Shown here: one piece after another, positions 9,746 to 19,836 of the stretch | How the letters are laid out: the number at the start of each line of letters is the position of its first letter | Numbering within the stretch: position 1 is the first letter of the stretch | Assembly (NCBI RefSeq): GCF_000003605.2 | Contig: NW_003152255.1 | Span: forward strand, 29,136 to 51,130 | Length of the DNA stretch: 21,995 bases | Reading direction: 5' to 3' | Origin: Saccoglossus kowalevskii | Taxonomy: Eukaryota > Hemichordata > Enteropneusta > Harrimaniidae | Translations under genes and position numbers: made by a program | Notes under the pieces: model-generated | Told to the model about the DNA's origin: nothing | Databases searched by the model: none | What the model saw: the letters and a program-made list of their open reading frames with translations, nothing else

Positions 9746-9838
9746 GTGGGTGCGCTTCTATTAAAACCAAAATAAACAACAAAATCGGCTTGTATGCGCT
9801 TCTATTGGAGATGCGCTTCCAATAGAGCAAATACGGTA
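9746..9838. repeat. small array of gcgcttctatt motifs
   Basis: tgcgcttctatt occurs at 9751, again at about 9795 and in variant form gcgcttccaatag at about 9813. The tail gagcaaatacggtac resembles, in reverse complement, the gtaccgtatttgctc ends of repeats common in marine invertebrate genomes (from memory, not checked). It is probably a relative or partner of the element at 9367-9650. Confidence 0.45.
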
Positions 9839-9999
9839 CTTGTGTTCTTTAATGATGAATATTCAAAGGGATTTCTGAAAATGACACATTGAAATATTAT
9901 GTGAAGCACACTATTTAGCTAGACCCAAATGTACATCCTGATAGATGAGATCTTTTGCCTTTCAGTGACCATCCTCCAGTTAGCCAGATTGGAAGAGGT

Positions 10000-12900
10000 A
10001 CTTAAACACCAGCACCTGAAGGCTGCTTTTACTATGCCAAACTGAGGGAGCAACCAGGAACATTTTTGTGCTTCAGACTTGGCTGTAATGTTGTCATCTG
10101 GCTTCTTGTCAGTGAGAAGGTTTTCTTCTTCATTCAGAGCAATAATGATAGTCAGTCAAGCTACTTGGATGAAATAGTCTTTGGAAATAGTTTCATCATT
10201 TGGGTGTCCAAACAACCAGGTTTGGTTGAACTGCTTTGCTATCTCCCCTGGTCCCGATGAATATCCACATGGCTGCCTGACAGAAACGCAATGTTTGGCC
10301 AATAGTTTGTGTGTGGTGAACCTCGTGTCCGGGGTCAACCTAAAAAAGCTTTGACCAGCTAAGAGGTATCCCTGAGTTAACTGGCAGAGGCATCACCAAT
10401 GAACATCAGGATAACTTTCATCCTGTGGTTGTGGACATTGAGGTTCCAAAATGTGTCACTCGTATCTCAAGATTGATGTTGGAGATGTAGCTAGCAGCCG
10501 CAGCAGCATCATCAACTGGCTTTGATCCCATGACCAATGTCGTCAAACATCAGCTCATACTTGAGACGATCCCCAAGTTTGCTCTGGAAGAAGGGCTCCT
10601 GCAACAAAAGGAGTTCAAAGTCTACTTGGATGTGGAGGTGGGTAATATAGGCATTGGGTCACAGTGCTGTTGCCATTCCCTGTGCCAATACCTAGTTTGG
10701 TAGTATACTTGAGAGTTATGCTGTCAATGTCTATTGTTACTGGGCAGTCCTTGGCTTGGTTGGTTTCAGCAGTGGTAGTCAAAGTCATTGATGCTCATTG
10801 CCACAGATCTTCATTATGGTCTTCTTTATCATGGCACACCCCAGGATTTGCACCACAGTCAAATTGTCGTCAGTGGACTCCAGGCTGATTGAAAACGACA
10901 AATGGGCAGTCCCTTGAGCAATGACATCATATTCCCCAGAAGGAAAACCAAAGTATCTGCTGGTTCTTGTAAATAAAGCTTGAGTTACTCGTAACAGTGT
11001 TTGATTGGCACACACATTTTGCCCAAGGGTTAGAGTTAGTCTTGTGACCATACTCAGTCATAGTATTGAACATTGGTCATTTCTCTAATTATACCTCCTA
11101 TATTCAATAATTTTTTTCTTTTGTCATCCCACCCACAAACCCGATGTCATTGAGATTGTGATGGTGAAGAGGCCTTTGATGTCTACTCTACCAGGCCAGA
11201 TAGTAAGGTTGAGAAAAATAGTACCATGACTGGCCAGAGCATGCAGGCACATTGCCTCCAGAGTTGGCCATGCAAGAGTTCCTGAATACAGATGTTGAGT
11301 TTTTTCAATGTCATGATCAGAAAATGTCAAATACTGCTCTACCACGAGTAACCAATTAAACGAGTATTAACAGCTTACCCTGGTTTCAGTCTAGTTAAAA
11401 GGTGATGGCAAACCTCTGGAGCTGACAACAATAGCCTCTCAACCAGGTGAGGGAAAGGCAGTCTAAGAAAAGTTTGGGTTTGCTGATTGGGCCATCATGA
11501 AAGCCGCGTCCTTTAAAGTAATTGCTGATCTAGGGAAACTTTAGGCTCAAAGTTGCTTGAGCAAGACTTTGGGGCTGTCACAGATGTTATTGTGAAGGTG
11601 GTGGACACCCCCACAATGAGATTCTCGGACTTGATTCTCCACTAAACCTCTGTGAGCTTCAAAGGATGGACAAAACCATGCAGCACTAGTGGTTGTAGTT
11701 TATTGCTCATGTGCTCCTTCAGTTTGAGTTTCGGTTATTGTTGTTTGCATTAAACTCATTTCCTACCATTCACTGATGTTTACCTGGCATAGTGACAGTG
11801 ATGAGTCAAACTTCTTTGCTCAAATTGACACCAAAGAGGTTTAGTAATCCATCTCATTAGTCATTGCTGAACTCGCTTTTACTTTAGTGGTAGGAAGTTG
11901 AGTTTCCAGTAGTCAAGTTTAATAAACTGCATTTCATGGCATACAATGTGCGTACATCACATCATTTGAAAACATGCTGCCATTATCTACAAGACATCTC
12001 ATATCATAATTTTTCTACATTTCTCAATGGAAACTCATAATTGACTTCACTTCACTGACGATGGGAAAGCTATATCAGAGCAGAAATAGCTTACAGCCCA
12101 ACAAATGATGCACCTTGTGTCAATTAGGTCAAATTTATTGGCTATTTATTGGCCTGTTATTTTGTGTAGTACTAATATAATGGCCTCTGCGTCCATACCA
12201 TCAATCTGGCAAGCTATCAGATTACATTATGGTTTCCAAACTTCAGATTCACTTTTCCTAGACTTTAATAATATTGAATTACAAGTCGTCAAATGTGTAA
12301 GGATCTTTACCAGCACCTAGTTTCATTCACAGAAGATAATTTATTACACTGAGATCGATATAAACATCAAAGAGAAACGACAACCATTGATGAAGAACTC
12401 ACACCCTCATATCTACATGGTTACATCTCTGCATCCAGAACTTCCTAATTTAGTCAAACAGCAATATTGTGCAGAGTTATGCTCAAAAACTCATTAAAGC
12501 TAGACTCTAGACTCGTGACTCGTTTATGCATGAAGGTCACTCTACAGCCAGCTGTTGCAAAGCTTCTACAGTCAGTTCCAAAACAGTGTTTTAGTTCCAT
12601 AATACAAAAGCAGCTGGTTGTTCTAAATACCAAATTTTTCTGAGCACCTGCAAATTCCTACTCAATGAACACCAATCATAACTGGTCAAACTTGCTATGT
12701 AGAAGACCAAGATCACAGTGATGAGTGGGACCCCAACTAATGTGACAATCCTGATCAATTAAATAACACAATTGTCAACACTAAGTTAAAGCTTTGTTCA
12801 GCACCACTCCATAAACGCAGGAGTTAAAAGTAACATGGTTAAGGCATCAGCTGCAAAGTATGCTGGAGCAACTAAAGCAAATCAACCAAAAGTACTTCCC

Positions 12901-13380
12901 AGAAAGCTTTGCAGGCACTACTACATTGGTGAAACCCATATCACATTGTTCAGAAATGATCTTGATCTTAAACTTGATGAACTCGTTGAACTATATGTTG
13001 ATGTGTTGGCTGGTCACCACAATTCATGAATATCATTGATAGAGCACACTTGCGACCATTTTGCAATCTCCTCCAACATCCTCTGTTATTTGGCCTGGTG
13101 TGTCTCTCAAAAGGATGGCAACTTGAGCTATCAATTTCATGCTGCAATCAAGCTCTTGACAAGTTTGAAGCCACAGTCAATATGGGCCCAATTGAACCTG
13201 CTACAGAGAAAGGGCTGCGTATCATAGTAATTCTCACGATAAGCTCATTAAGCTACAAGGAAAGTTTGACTTGTCCAGTGTATTCATGTTCAGCACTTGA
13301 TTACTTTCAAAAAGGTCGTGTCACAAAACGTGCTTCTACAAAATTGGGAAAAGATTATCCAAGCTTTGACAAAATCTGAC
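10000..13380 (+). pseudogene. long decayed coding-looking tract, identity unknown
   Basis: The + strand shows many stretches of 30-70 codons with complex, globular-looking composition, switching frame and clearly broken many times (well over ten breaks). Examples are TGRGITNEHQDNFHPVVVDI, KFALEEGLLQQKEFKVYLDV, DVIEIVMVKRPLMSTLPGQI and KASAAKYAGATKANQPKVLP. None matches a family I can name. The extent, lack of intron borders and breakage fit an old fossil of a large mobile or virus-derived element, or a dead host gene. GC content here is a little higher than in the flanking spacers. I cannot say which. Confidence 0.35.
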
Positions 13381-13457
13381 CTCCACTTTTCAGCTCCTAA
13401 AATCTGCCCAAACCTAAGTTAATTCTAGGTGGATTTGGATGGAACATTACCTATCTG

Positions 13458-13458
<1 letters not shown>

Positions 13459-13492
<34 letters not shown>
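13459..13492. repeat. (TA)17 microsatellite
   Basis: Seventeen uninterrupted TA dinucleotides just beyond the first part of the decayed tract. Confidence 0.95.
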
Positions 13493-13494
<2 letters not shown>

Positions 13495-13499
13495 TCCTC

Positions 13500-14150
13500 A
13501 TTGCATCCTTGTCGAAATGTCCACCTCCTCACACTGTTCATAGATTAAGGTCATTTATTGGTGCTTATAAAGAATTTGTCACCTTGTCGAACATGCAACT
13601 CTACCCCTCCCCCTTGATTCAGCGATTTCTGGTTGGGTGCATTACTTCAAATCAGCTCAAACATCACTTTCTAATTACAAAATACATTATTCCCCCTCGC
13701 ATAAAAGACATCCTCTGGATTGTAAGGGATGTCTGCATTAGTCTGGCCTTTGACACTGCACACTTGAACTCTCACATGTGTAGTCATGGTCTCTCTGAGT
13801 GAGAAATGTAGATAAAATGTGACCAATTCACTAACAGGTGGATCCAACTCACGAATCAAGAACTCATCCACAATGAACAAGAACAGTATACTACCAACAT
13901 CCATTCAGCCAAAAATCAAAGGCTAGTACATGTACTACATGTATACTATACTAGGTGATCATGTTTATCTGCATTCAGATATCAACACACTAACTCCCAT
14001 GCACACAGTGCATTTCTTGTTGACAGCATTGGCTGAGAATGATGCTTGATCAGAAAATTCTCGGTTCTATGTGCTACTTCCTTCAATGTTAAGTGCAATG
14101 AATGCTATAAGGTACATAAACACCTGTTTATGAGCAATACACAAAAAACC
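13500..14150. other. spacer with weak open frames
   Basis: A 97-codon + frame (13509-13802) and an overlapping - frame exist, but neither has recognisable motifs. The segment may be more of the decayed tract. A tagtacatgtactacatgta palindrome-rich stretch lies at about 13924-13950. Confidence 0.3.
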
Positions 14151-14173
14151 ATGGCTCAAAAACATCAATAGTA

Positions 14174-14830
14174 TTGTTAATCAGATTCTGTGGCCCATTC
14201 CTTCATTTTTGTATGTCAAAACGTAATCAAAGACCACCTAAATACTTGGAAGATTATGTAACACAGTTCATCTTTTCTGTTAGCAAGTTCACTGATCTTA
14301 CTTTGTTGATACTATTCATCATTTTTTTGTTCCTTATTGTTATGTTACCTGAGGTTTGGTCCGAGGTAGAAAGGACTGCATTGTTTTATCCAGTCATTTG
14401 GACAATGCACAAGAACATATCACTTGGAGCTATATATAACCCAAACCCAAAGTTCACTTTCACTGGCGAACTGTTGCACATCTTGTTATTCTTGAAATAG
14501 CTATGGGGCGTCTGTGGTGTCTTTCACATTACCAAGAAACTGTTTTGGAGATCCAAAAAAGTGTCAGTGTTGAAGATGCATGTCCTCATCTACGCAGACA
14601 ATTTTTACACCATAAAACACGGGATTCCAGTGCATGCAGAGGCTCTACCTACCACACCAAACTCACTGCACTAAAAATGCAATTCAAAATGACCTTTAGT
14701 GTACACTGTCCACAGCGTCTAGATGGTAATGCACATATTGAATATACAGTATATAGCTCTGTAGTCTGTTTGAATGAATTTGGGGGACATGTGTATCTAT
14801 CCACCCCATACATGAACTACAAATAAGTCA
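14174..14830 (+). pseudogene. decayed coding-looking segment, possible retroelement-like remnant
   Basis: A 108-codon frame contains SKRNQRPPKYLEDYV followed by a hydrophobic stretch (LTLLILFIIFLFLIVML). The basic-Pro-Pro-x-Tyr-x-x-Asp-Tyr pattern resembles the tails of some LTR retroelement polyproteins, but nothing else of such an element is visible, so this is a weak hint. Overlapping frames after 14500 also look coding, including VLIYADNFYTIKHGIPVHAE. The segment is old and broken. Family unproven. Confidence 0.25.
14660..14700 (+). repeat. left copy of a diverged direct repeat flanking the tRNA-like element
   Basis: actcactgcactaaaaatgc with its flank is similar to 14929-14966 (actcactgtgcctaaaaatgc). 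The similarity covers about 38 bases on the same strand. It may be a repeat-family end or an old duplication. Confidence 0.45.
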
Positions 14831-14861
14831 AATAAATAAATCGTACAGAAAAATATTAGAC

Positions 14862-14936
14862 AGGATTCGAACTCCCGTTTACGACAATCACATCGTCACT
14901 GCAGGCGAACTACCAGGCCTACCAGGCCAGACTCAC
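14862..14936 (-). repeat. tRNA-like SINE head (pol III A and B boxes)
   Basis: On the - strand a B-box-like AGTTCGAATCC (14863-14873) lies about 45 bases after an A-box-like TGGCCTGGTAGG (14918-14929), with an imperfect anticodon-like hairpin between them (ACGA/TCGT). The A-box motif CTGGTAGG is duplicated. A proper acceptor stem is not evident, so this is more likely a tRNA-derived SINE or tRNA pseudogene than a working tRNA. An A/T-rich tail with TTTATTTATTT follows on the - strand. Confidence 0.5.
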
Positions 14937-14966
14937 TGTGCCTAAAAATGCAGTTTGATATGAGAT
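14929..14966 (+). repeat. right copy of the diverged direct repeat
   Basis: Matches 14660-14700 with a few substitutions and a one-base length change. It abuts the A-box side of the tRNA-like element. Confidence 0.45.
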
Positions 14967-15104
14967 ATACAAGCCTTAGTTGAATCGTGGACATCATAAA
15001 CAACCTAGCTATGTAGACATAATTCAAGCATACAAATCAATAGCAATACCAGGAGTCATTTCCAGATTACAGCTCAGATTTCTGGTACATAGTACATAAC
15101 TGTT

Positions 15105-15686
15105 CCATTTAAAGACTATGATGCATCTGTGTGAATACAACGTAAAAAATGACATTATTATGATTACTCTCAAACATCTTGTCCTGATTGCTATAAAACT
15201 GAACTGTAAATCTCAGTTTGACTGACATTAAAGACATTGAACATGATGACATAGCAAAAAAAAAAGAACGATTGACCCCTGACAGTATTATTATACAATG
15301 ATGATGTTTCAACCAATGCCTGCCATTCATCTTCCACCCTTCACTGTCCTTGAATGAAAGCACACCTTTGACCATCTCAAACATCTACATGCACACTCGA
15401 GCAGTACTCGTGGTATGACGTCAATAAATTGGAGTATATAGTGAATGAGCCAGGAATCTTCCTTCTACAGCGCAATTTTCATGTCGTAGACGGGCATGGA
15501 GACAGTGCACACTTCAATATAGAGATCTATTTGAAAGAACAGAGAGGACCTCGCCAATCTCTCTATATAGAGCACCATGTAGAGGAGAAATTGATAGTAC
15601 CATCTTCAAATACAGCTGTCATCGCTAATGAATTTACTACTCTGGAGAAGGCAGTTGATGATCATCCTCGGAATTCAACACATTGA
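15105..15686 (+). pseudogene. decayed coding-looking segment, identity unknown
   Basis: Successive open stretches on the + strand have protein-like composition, for example SLTDIKDIEHDDIAKKKERL and NFHVVDGHGDSAHFNIEIYL. The last open frame (15429-15686, 85 codons) is the cleanest. No start context, splice border or known motif was recognised. Probably part of the same fossil tract as 10000-13380, but it could be an exon of an unrecognised gene. Confidence 0.3.
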
Positions 15687-15689
15687 TCA

Positions 15690-17880
15690 TTCTTACCCAG
15701 ACCTTTCATATCATGAAAGAACTTGAGAGCAGCATATTAGGGAACTTGTGCTGCATACCAATTTAGCAATAACATCGTCAAGCAAAGTAACACACCATTG
15801 TAACTGCTATGTTACCATCAGTTCCAAACGCTGTAGGCAGCAATGCTTATCCCAGGTATATTCACTGATATACTAGTAATTCAACTACCTGTGACTTAAA
15901 GTAAAACACATTTAGGTATGAATCTTAATTTAAGTATTAGAAGCAACTCTACGAGATATTGAGCTGTTATTGCTAAAGTTTAATGAAATCTGAAATGTTA
16001 TTTCCACATACTGTGTGTCAATACCCCCACTGCATTGTGACCTAATTAGATGCTGGTCTGGGAATTCTAATTGTGTAAACTCATAACAAATCTCCCACAA
16101 AATGTTGATTCGAAGTTCCTACCTCTTGTACAACTTGTATACATTCCATTTACTATGAGAATATCTCTGTCACATGTTTCAGTGAAATATTCTATTAATT
16201 GTGGAGTTCCAGGCCATTGATATGTACAGTTAAACTATCAGGTTGTCAGTGTTTGATTAGCTGGTTAATGTTACATTTGGGGTGACAGGAACGGACGAAA
16301 ACAGAAGAGGAGGGGGTATGAAAACTGTTTGTTTGAAGATTTGTGTATAAGAACTAGGTGGGGTTCTGGGAGGTTGGTGCCAAAAACCAATGCGAAGGTA
16401 CTTATAAGATTGTGTTTGATTGGGTACCTAACACTTAACAGATAAACCAATCATAGAGAAGCGTGTATTTCCAAGTATCAAATGATGTCTAGTATCAAAT
16501 CCAGGACATATGTTGAGATGTCCAGCTTAAGGTATTAGTTATTTGCAATCAATAGTCATGATTCAAGTTTTCACGTGTCACACCCTGCTTTCAGGCTTCA
16601 TTTTAGTGACCTTCATATAGTTTAACATAAGGTTTATGATTCAATATATGATTCACAAAATAGGCAATATATCCTTCAATCCCCGGAGATCGAAGTGTTG
16701 ATATACTGAGTGTAGTTTACAGCGAATATATATTAAAATTTCTTCATACGTCTTTTATTAAACACATCTAAGAACAACAGAATAGGGTAGAATATTAGTT
16801 ACGCATGTTGTTTCCCAGTCGATACTGATATTAATACTTGTTTTTCTTAATAGTCTTGAAATTCGACACGAGTTCGTTCACATAGCTACATCGTAAAACG
16901 TGTTTTAATAAATCTTATGAAATTACGTGGCGTTATTGGTTAAAAGTTCATTGCATGTCTAATCCAACAAAGCATGATAAACAAAACAGATGAGAATGCT
17001 CGAGTTTGATTACAAATGTTTAATAAAACCATTAAAATTCAAATTTGCTGACATTTTTCAAAGTTAAATTCTGAGATGAAAACGAGAGTGCACAGTTTAT
17101 TAACCAGGGGAGGATTACGAAATGTACCGATATTTATTTGGTTCTCAATTCATTACAGTACGTGATACATTAACAGTAAGAAATGAAAGTTCATATTCTA
17201 CGCATGCGCCAGAGTAACCAATGTGATACACATGGATGATACACTCCATATTGTTTTAGACAGTAATATAACATTAGACAATAAATCAACGTTTGTTTTG
17301 AACGAATCAATATGTCATGATTTATTGACTTACATGTACATATCCAAATAACTTATCGTCAGCTAAAATCTTTGTTTGGCCATTTTTTTCCAAGACGGAG
17401 AGGCAGTGTATATTGTTGTTCACAACTGGAAGGGGTGATACTGCGAGAAAGTGTCTTTTATTTTCATCTACTGTATAAGTCGGAGTTGGACAGCCATATT
17501 TTTCTGGCGAGAGCACTGCAACTTCAGAACAATATATCCACATTTGGAACATGTCAGTTTTCAAAGTCAGTTACAACCACTGTATGTTGAAGACTTTGTA
17601 CTAATATATTTGTAAGACCAGCTCTCAAGTGTAAGTTCGTGGACCTTTCTCAGAGTGATGATAGTAATTTCATTTACATTGTGACAACAGTGTGACCATT
17701 GGACGCTAAACCCTATGGCACATTCCTGGTCTGGCCTCTAGCTATGGACCCCCAGCTATCTGGTCTCATGTTAAAGGCATTCACGCTTTACCTGACAATA
17801 AGCGGCTGGGCATTGAAACTATTGGGGTAGAATGAAAAATAACACGTTAAAAACATAATTGATATTGATATTGGGGCATC
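15690..17880. other. intergenic spacer
   Basis: AT-rich, with no convincing gene. Overlapping frames on both strands around 17322-17590 look like chance openings. A palindromic NRF1-like site lies at about 17202-17209. Nothing else was recognised. Confidence 0.4.
17201..17210. promoter_or_regulatory. NRF1-like site (cgcatgcgcc)
   Basis: GCATGCGC is the core of the NRF1 consensus (GCGCATGCGC) and stands out in CpG-poor surroundings. It is about 770 bp upstream of the first CARD exon. Function is inferred only. Confidence 0.25.
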
Positions 17881-17889
17881 GGTTTTGGG

Positions 17890-17897
17890 TCACGTGA
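17890..17897. promoter_or_regulatory. E-box TCACGTGA upstream of the first CARD exon
   Basis: gTCACGTGAg is a palindromic bHLH-zip (MITF/TFE/USF type) site about 80 bp upstream of the ATG at 17978. Its distance fits a proximal promoter or 5' UTR position. Confidence 0.35.
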
Positions 17898-17977
17898 GGT
17901 CGCGAGTACATTGACCTCAGGACTGGCTCTCCATGATTACAAAAGGATGTCATACTTAGTATGATAATTTCATTATA

Positions 17978-18254
17978 ATGGAAGTCCGTCATAAGAAGGC
18001 CTTAAACTCGCAATTTGTGACACTTGCTGAGGAAATCAATCCCGAGTATATCTTTCCGTACCTGATCGAAGACGGCATTCTTACTCCGCATATGGCGCTT
18101 ATCATCAGCACCGGTGGGACTGTTTACGACAAGGCTAATCGTCTGTTAAGCGTACTTCCGTCTCGCGGGCCAGGTGCATTTGGTTCGTTTTTGAGAGCTC
18201 TTGGTGTGTATTATCCGTGGTTGAAAGACGGTCTTATTGCGGCTGTTAATACAG
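17978..18254 (+). CDS. CARD domain exon 1A of a CRADD/RAIDD-like adaptor
   Basis: ATG 17978 opens a 95-codon frame that is almost entirely one CARD. Helix-like segments follow the order seen in CRADD: MEVRHKKALNSQF at the start, INPEYIFPYLIEDGILT in the middle, and LLSVLPSRGPGAFGSFLRAL near the end. That last block is very close to human CRADD's [20 protein letters not shown]. Before the TGA at 18263-18265 an ACAG|gtgacg donor (18255) ends the exon in phase 1, exactly the phase needed by the Death-domain exon at 19837. Spliced, this gives 92 + 127 = 219 residues, CARD then Death, versus 199 in human CRADD. In vertebrates CRADD's CARD binds caspase-2. If unspliced, it makes a 95-residue CARD-only protein. 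Confidence 0.72.
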
Positions 18255-18265
18255 GTGACGTCTGA

Positions 18266-19230
18266 GGTTGGTAGAAATCGCAAACCACCATTAAACAGTG
18301 GACAGAATGATAGCTAAGTACAAAATACAAAATAAGCTAACTACGTACTAGACACGATCCAGGGTAACCTAATACCGACATTTATTGATTTAAATTTGAA
18401 ATCCTTTTAATTTGGTCAATTTTTTGATATGCTATTTTCGTGAAGAAATCGTTGAGCGGGGTAAGGCTACTAAAAATATCTTCTGTTCTACATAGTGCTG
18501 GTATATGCGTATAGGCGAGCTTTATATCGACAAGCAGCCATGTCAACTGAAGCCACAGTGAATACTACACAACAACATAGCAGTCCAAAAAAAGTTGCAC
18601 ATTATCTGAAATGTAATAAAACATTTGCATTACGGGCCTCCTAAAAATCCATAAGCTTGGCTATGTACTCATCAATCCCTCGAATTGTGACCCCAAATGT
18701 CCCTACGTAATAAAACCGCGCCCGGCCGCGTTCAAGTTAAAGTCGATCTCGAAGATTCGACCTGTTGTTTTACCTATTATGAAATATAATGTTTCGAAGT
18801 AAAATTGACCTTTTTGGAATTATTTCCATATGAATTAATTTTTGAAGGCATTATTTCATAAAAAAAATAATGCTCGATAAAATTTACCAATAATTCAGTA
18901 CAGCCACAATTACCCATCTTGTAACTGCATACAATTTGTTCGCCTCATGTATCCGAACATAATTTTTAGATGTGATACAACTTTCTTAAAGATCATTATT
19001 TTCATGGGTGTTAGACTTTAATATTTTTGTGCAAACAGAAGTTCGACTATATTTTTTTATCTCGATTTTATGAGCAACAGCTAAAAGTCAAGGAAATCTG
19101 GCGATAAGAAGCCAACTATTGCTAGTCAGGGAAATCGATAAAGTATTCAAGATAAAACAACAATAAACAAGCAAACCCGCGGGCGAGCAATACATAGAAA
19201 TCAGAGAGTTTTCTCAGAAATACGGCTATT
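18266..19230 (+). other. spacer or intron between the two CARD exons
   Basis: AT-rich with T/A runs; no coding frame. A GC-rich island, aaccgcgcccggccgcg (about 18715-18731), and the imperfect palindrome gtcgatctcgaagattcgac (about 18741-18760) are the only notable elements. It would be intronic if exon 1A is spliced to 19837. Confidence 0.4.
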
Positions 19231-19231
19231 T

Positions 19232-19297
19232 CTTCCGGGTGGAAGAACTATACGCGACTGTGCAACACTACTAAGCGTCACGGGTTCACATAGCAAC
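19232..19297. promoter_or_regulatory. candidate promoter elements upstream of CARD exon 1B
   Basis: CTTCCGGG (19232-19239) is an ETS-type site read on the - strand (CCCGGAAG). catagcaac (about 19289-19297) resembles an RFX X-box half-site. Both lie 80-145 bp upstream of the ATG at 19376 in a locally CpG-richer stretch, with no TATA box. This is consistent with an independent TATA-less promoter for the second CARD segment. Confidence 0.35.
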
Positions 19298-19375
19298 GAA
19301 GTAGTCAGTCAGCTTCGTTCCAGGACCAGATCGTATTTACTGGTAGTTCCCATGATTTTCAATCACAGGAGCACC

Positions 19376-19660
19376 ATGCAAGAAGAACACAGGAAGGCAC
19401 TGACCAGTGTACACTTACAACTTTTGGACAATCTAGACCCGACTTATATTTTACCGTACATGACACAGGACGAAACTTTTACCAAGCCAATGTCGGAAGA
19501 CATCATGTCGAGGTCGACACAACGCGACAGGGCGGACCGTTTTCTAGATATTTTGCCAACGAGAGGGCCAAACGCATTCAAATCCTTTCTCAATGCCTTG
19601 GGAAAAACGAATTCGTGGTTGAAATCGGTGAAAGGAAAAAAAAAACACATTTATGATTAG
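19376..19660 (+). CDS. second CARD segment (exon 1B or CARD-only gene)
   Basis: Open from ATG 19352; I prefer ATG 19376, which gives MQEEHRKALTSVHLQLLDNL, aligned with the start of the first CARD. The core LDNLDPTYILPYMTQDETF and FLDILPTRGPNAFKSFLNAL clearly make a CRADD/caspase-2-type CARD. The segment is paralogous to 17978-18254. A donor-like gtgaaa at 19628 would end it in phase 0, which does not match the good acceptor at 19837 (phase 1) but would match weak acceptors before 19857 or 19863. Unspliced, it stops at TAG 19658-19660 after a Lys-rich tail (KGKKKHIYD) encoded over a 10-A run. It could be a CARD-only regulator, an alternative first exon, or a decayed duplicate. Confidence 0.65.
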   Translation: MQEEHRKALTSVHLQLLDNLDPTYILPYMTQDETFTKPMSEDIMSRSTQRDRADRFLDILPTRGPNAFKSFLNALGKTNSWLKSVKGKKKHIYD

Positions 19661-19836
19661 TATATTTGAGACTTCAATGTAACTTTGAAAGTCTACATAA
19701 ACCAGAAACCTGATTGGCTTGTGGGTCAAAGGTTTGGGTCCAGCAGACAATCAGTATCAAAAATGTTGAAAAACGAATATTGACCAGAGTCTTTTATTGT
19801 TGGCCTTATTTTATTTCTACAATCATTGCATTTCAG

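Noticed and set aside
14862-14936. A functional tRNA gene on the - strand
   Set aside because: A and B boxes are present, but the acceptor stem does not pair well and the anticodon stem is imperfect; a SINE or tRNA pseudogene fits better.
15416-15423. Perfect CRE palindrome TGACGTCA
   Set aside because: It lies in the decayed coding-looking tract, far from any supported transcription start; treated as chance.
17322-17590. Overlapping 80- and 72-codon frames on opposite strands
   Set aside because: No splice context, motif or compositional signal favours either strand.
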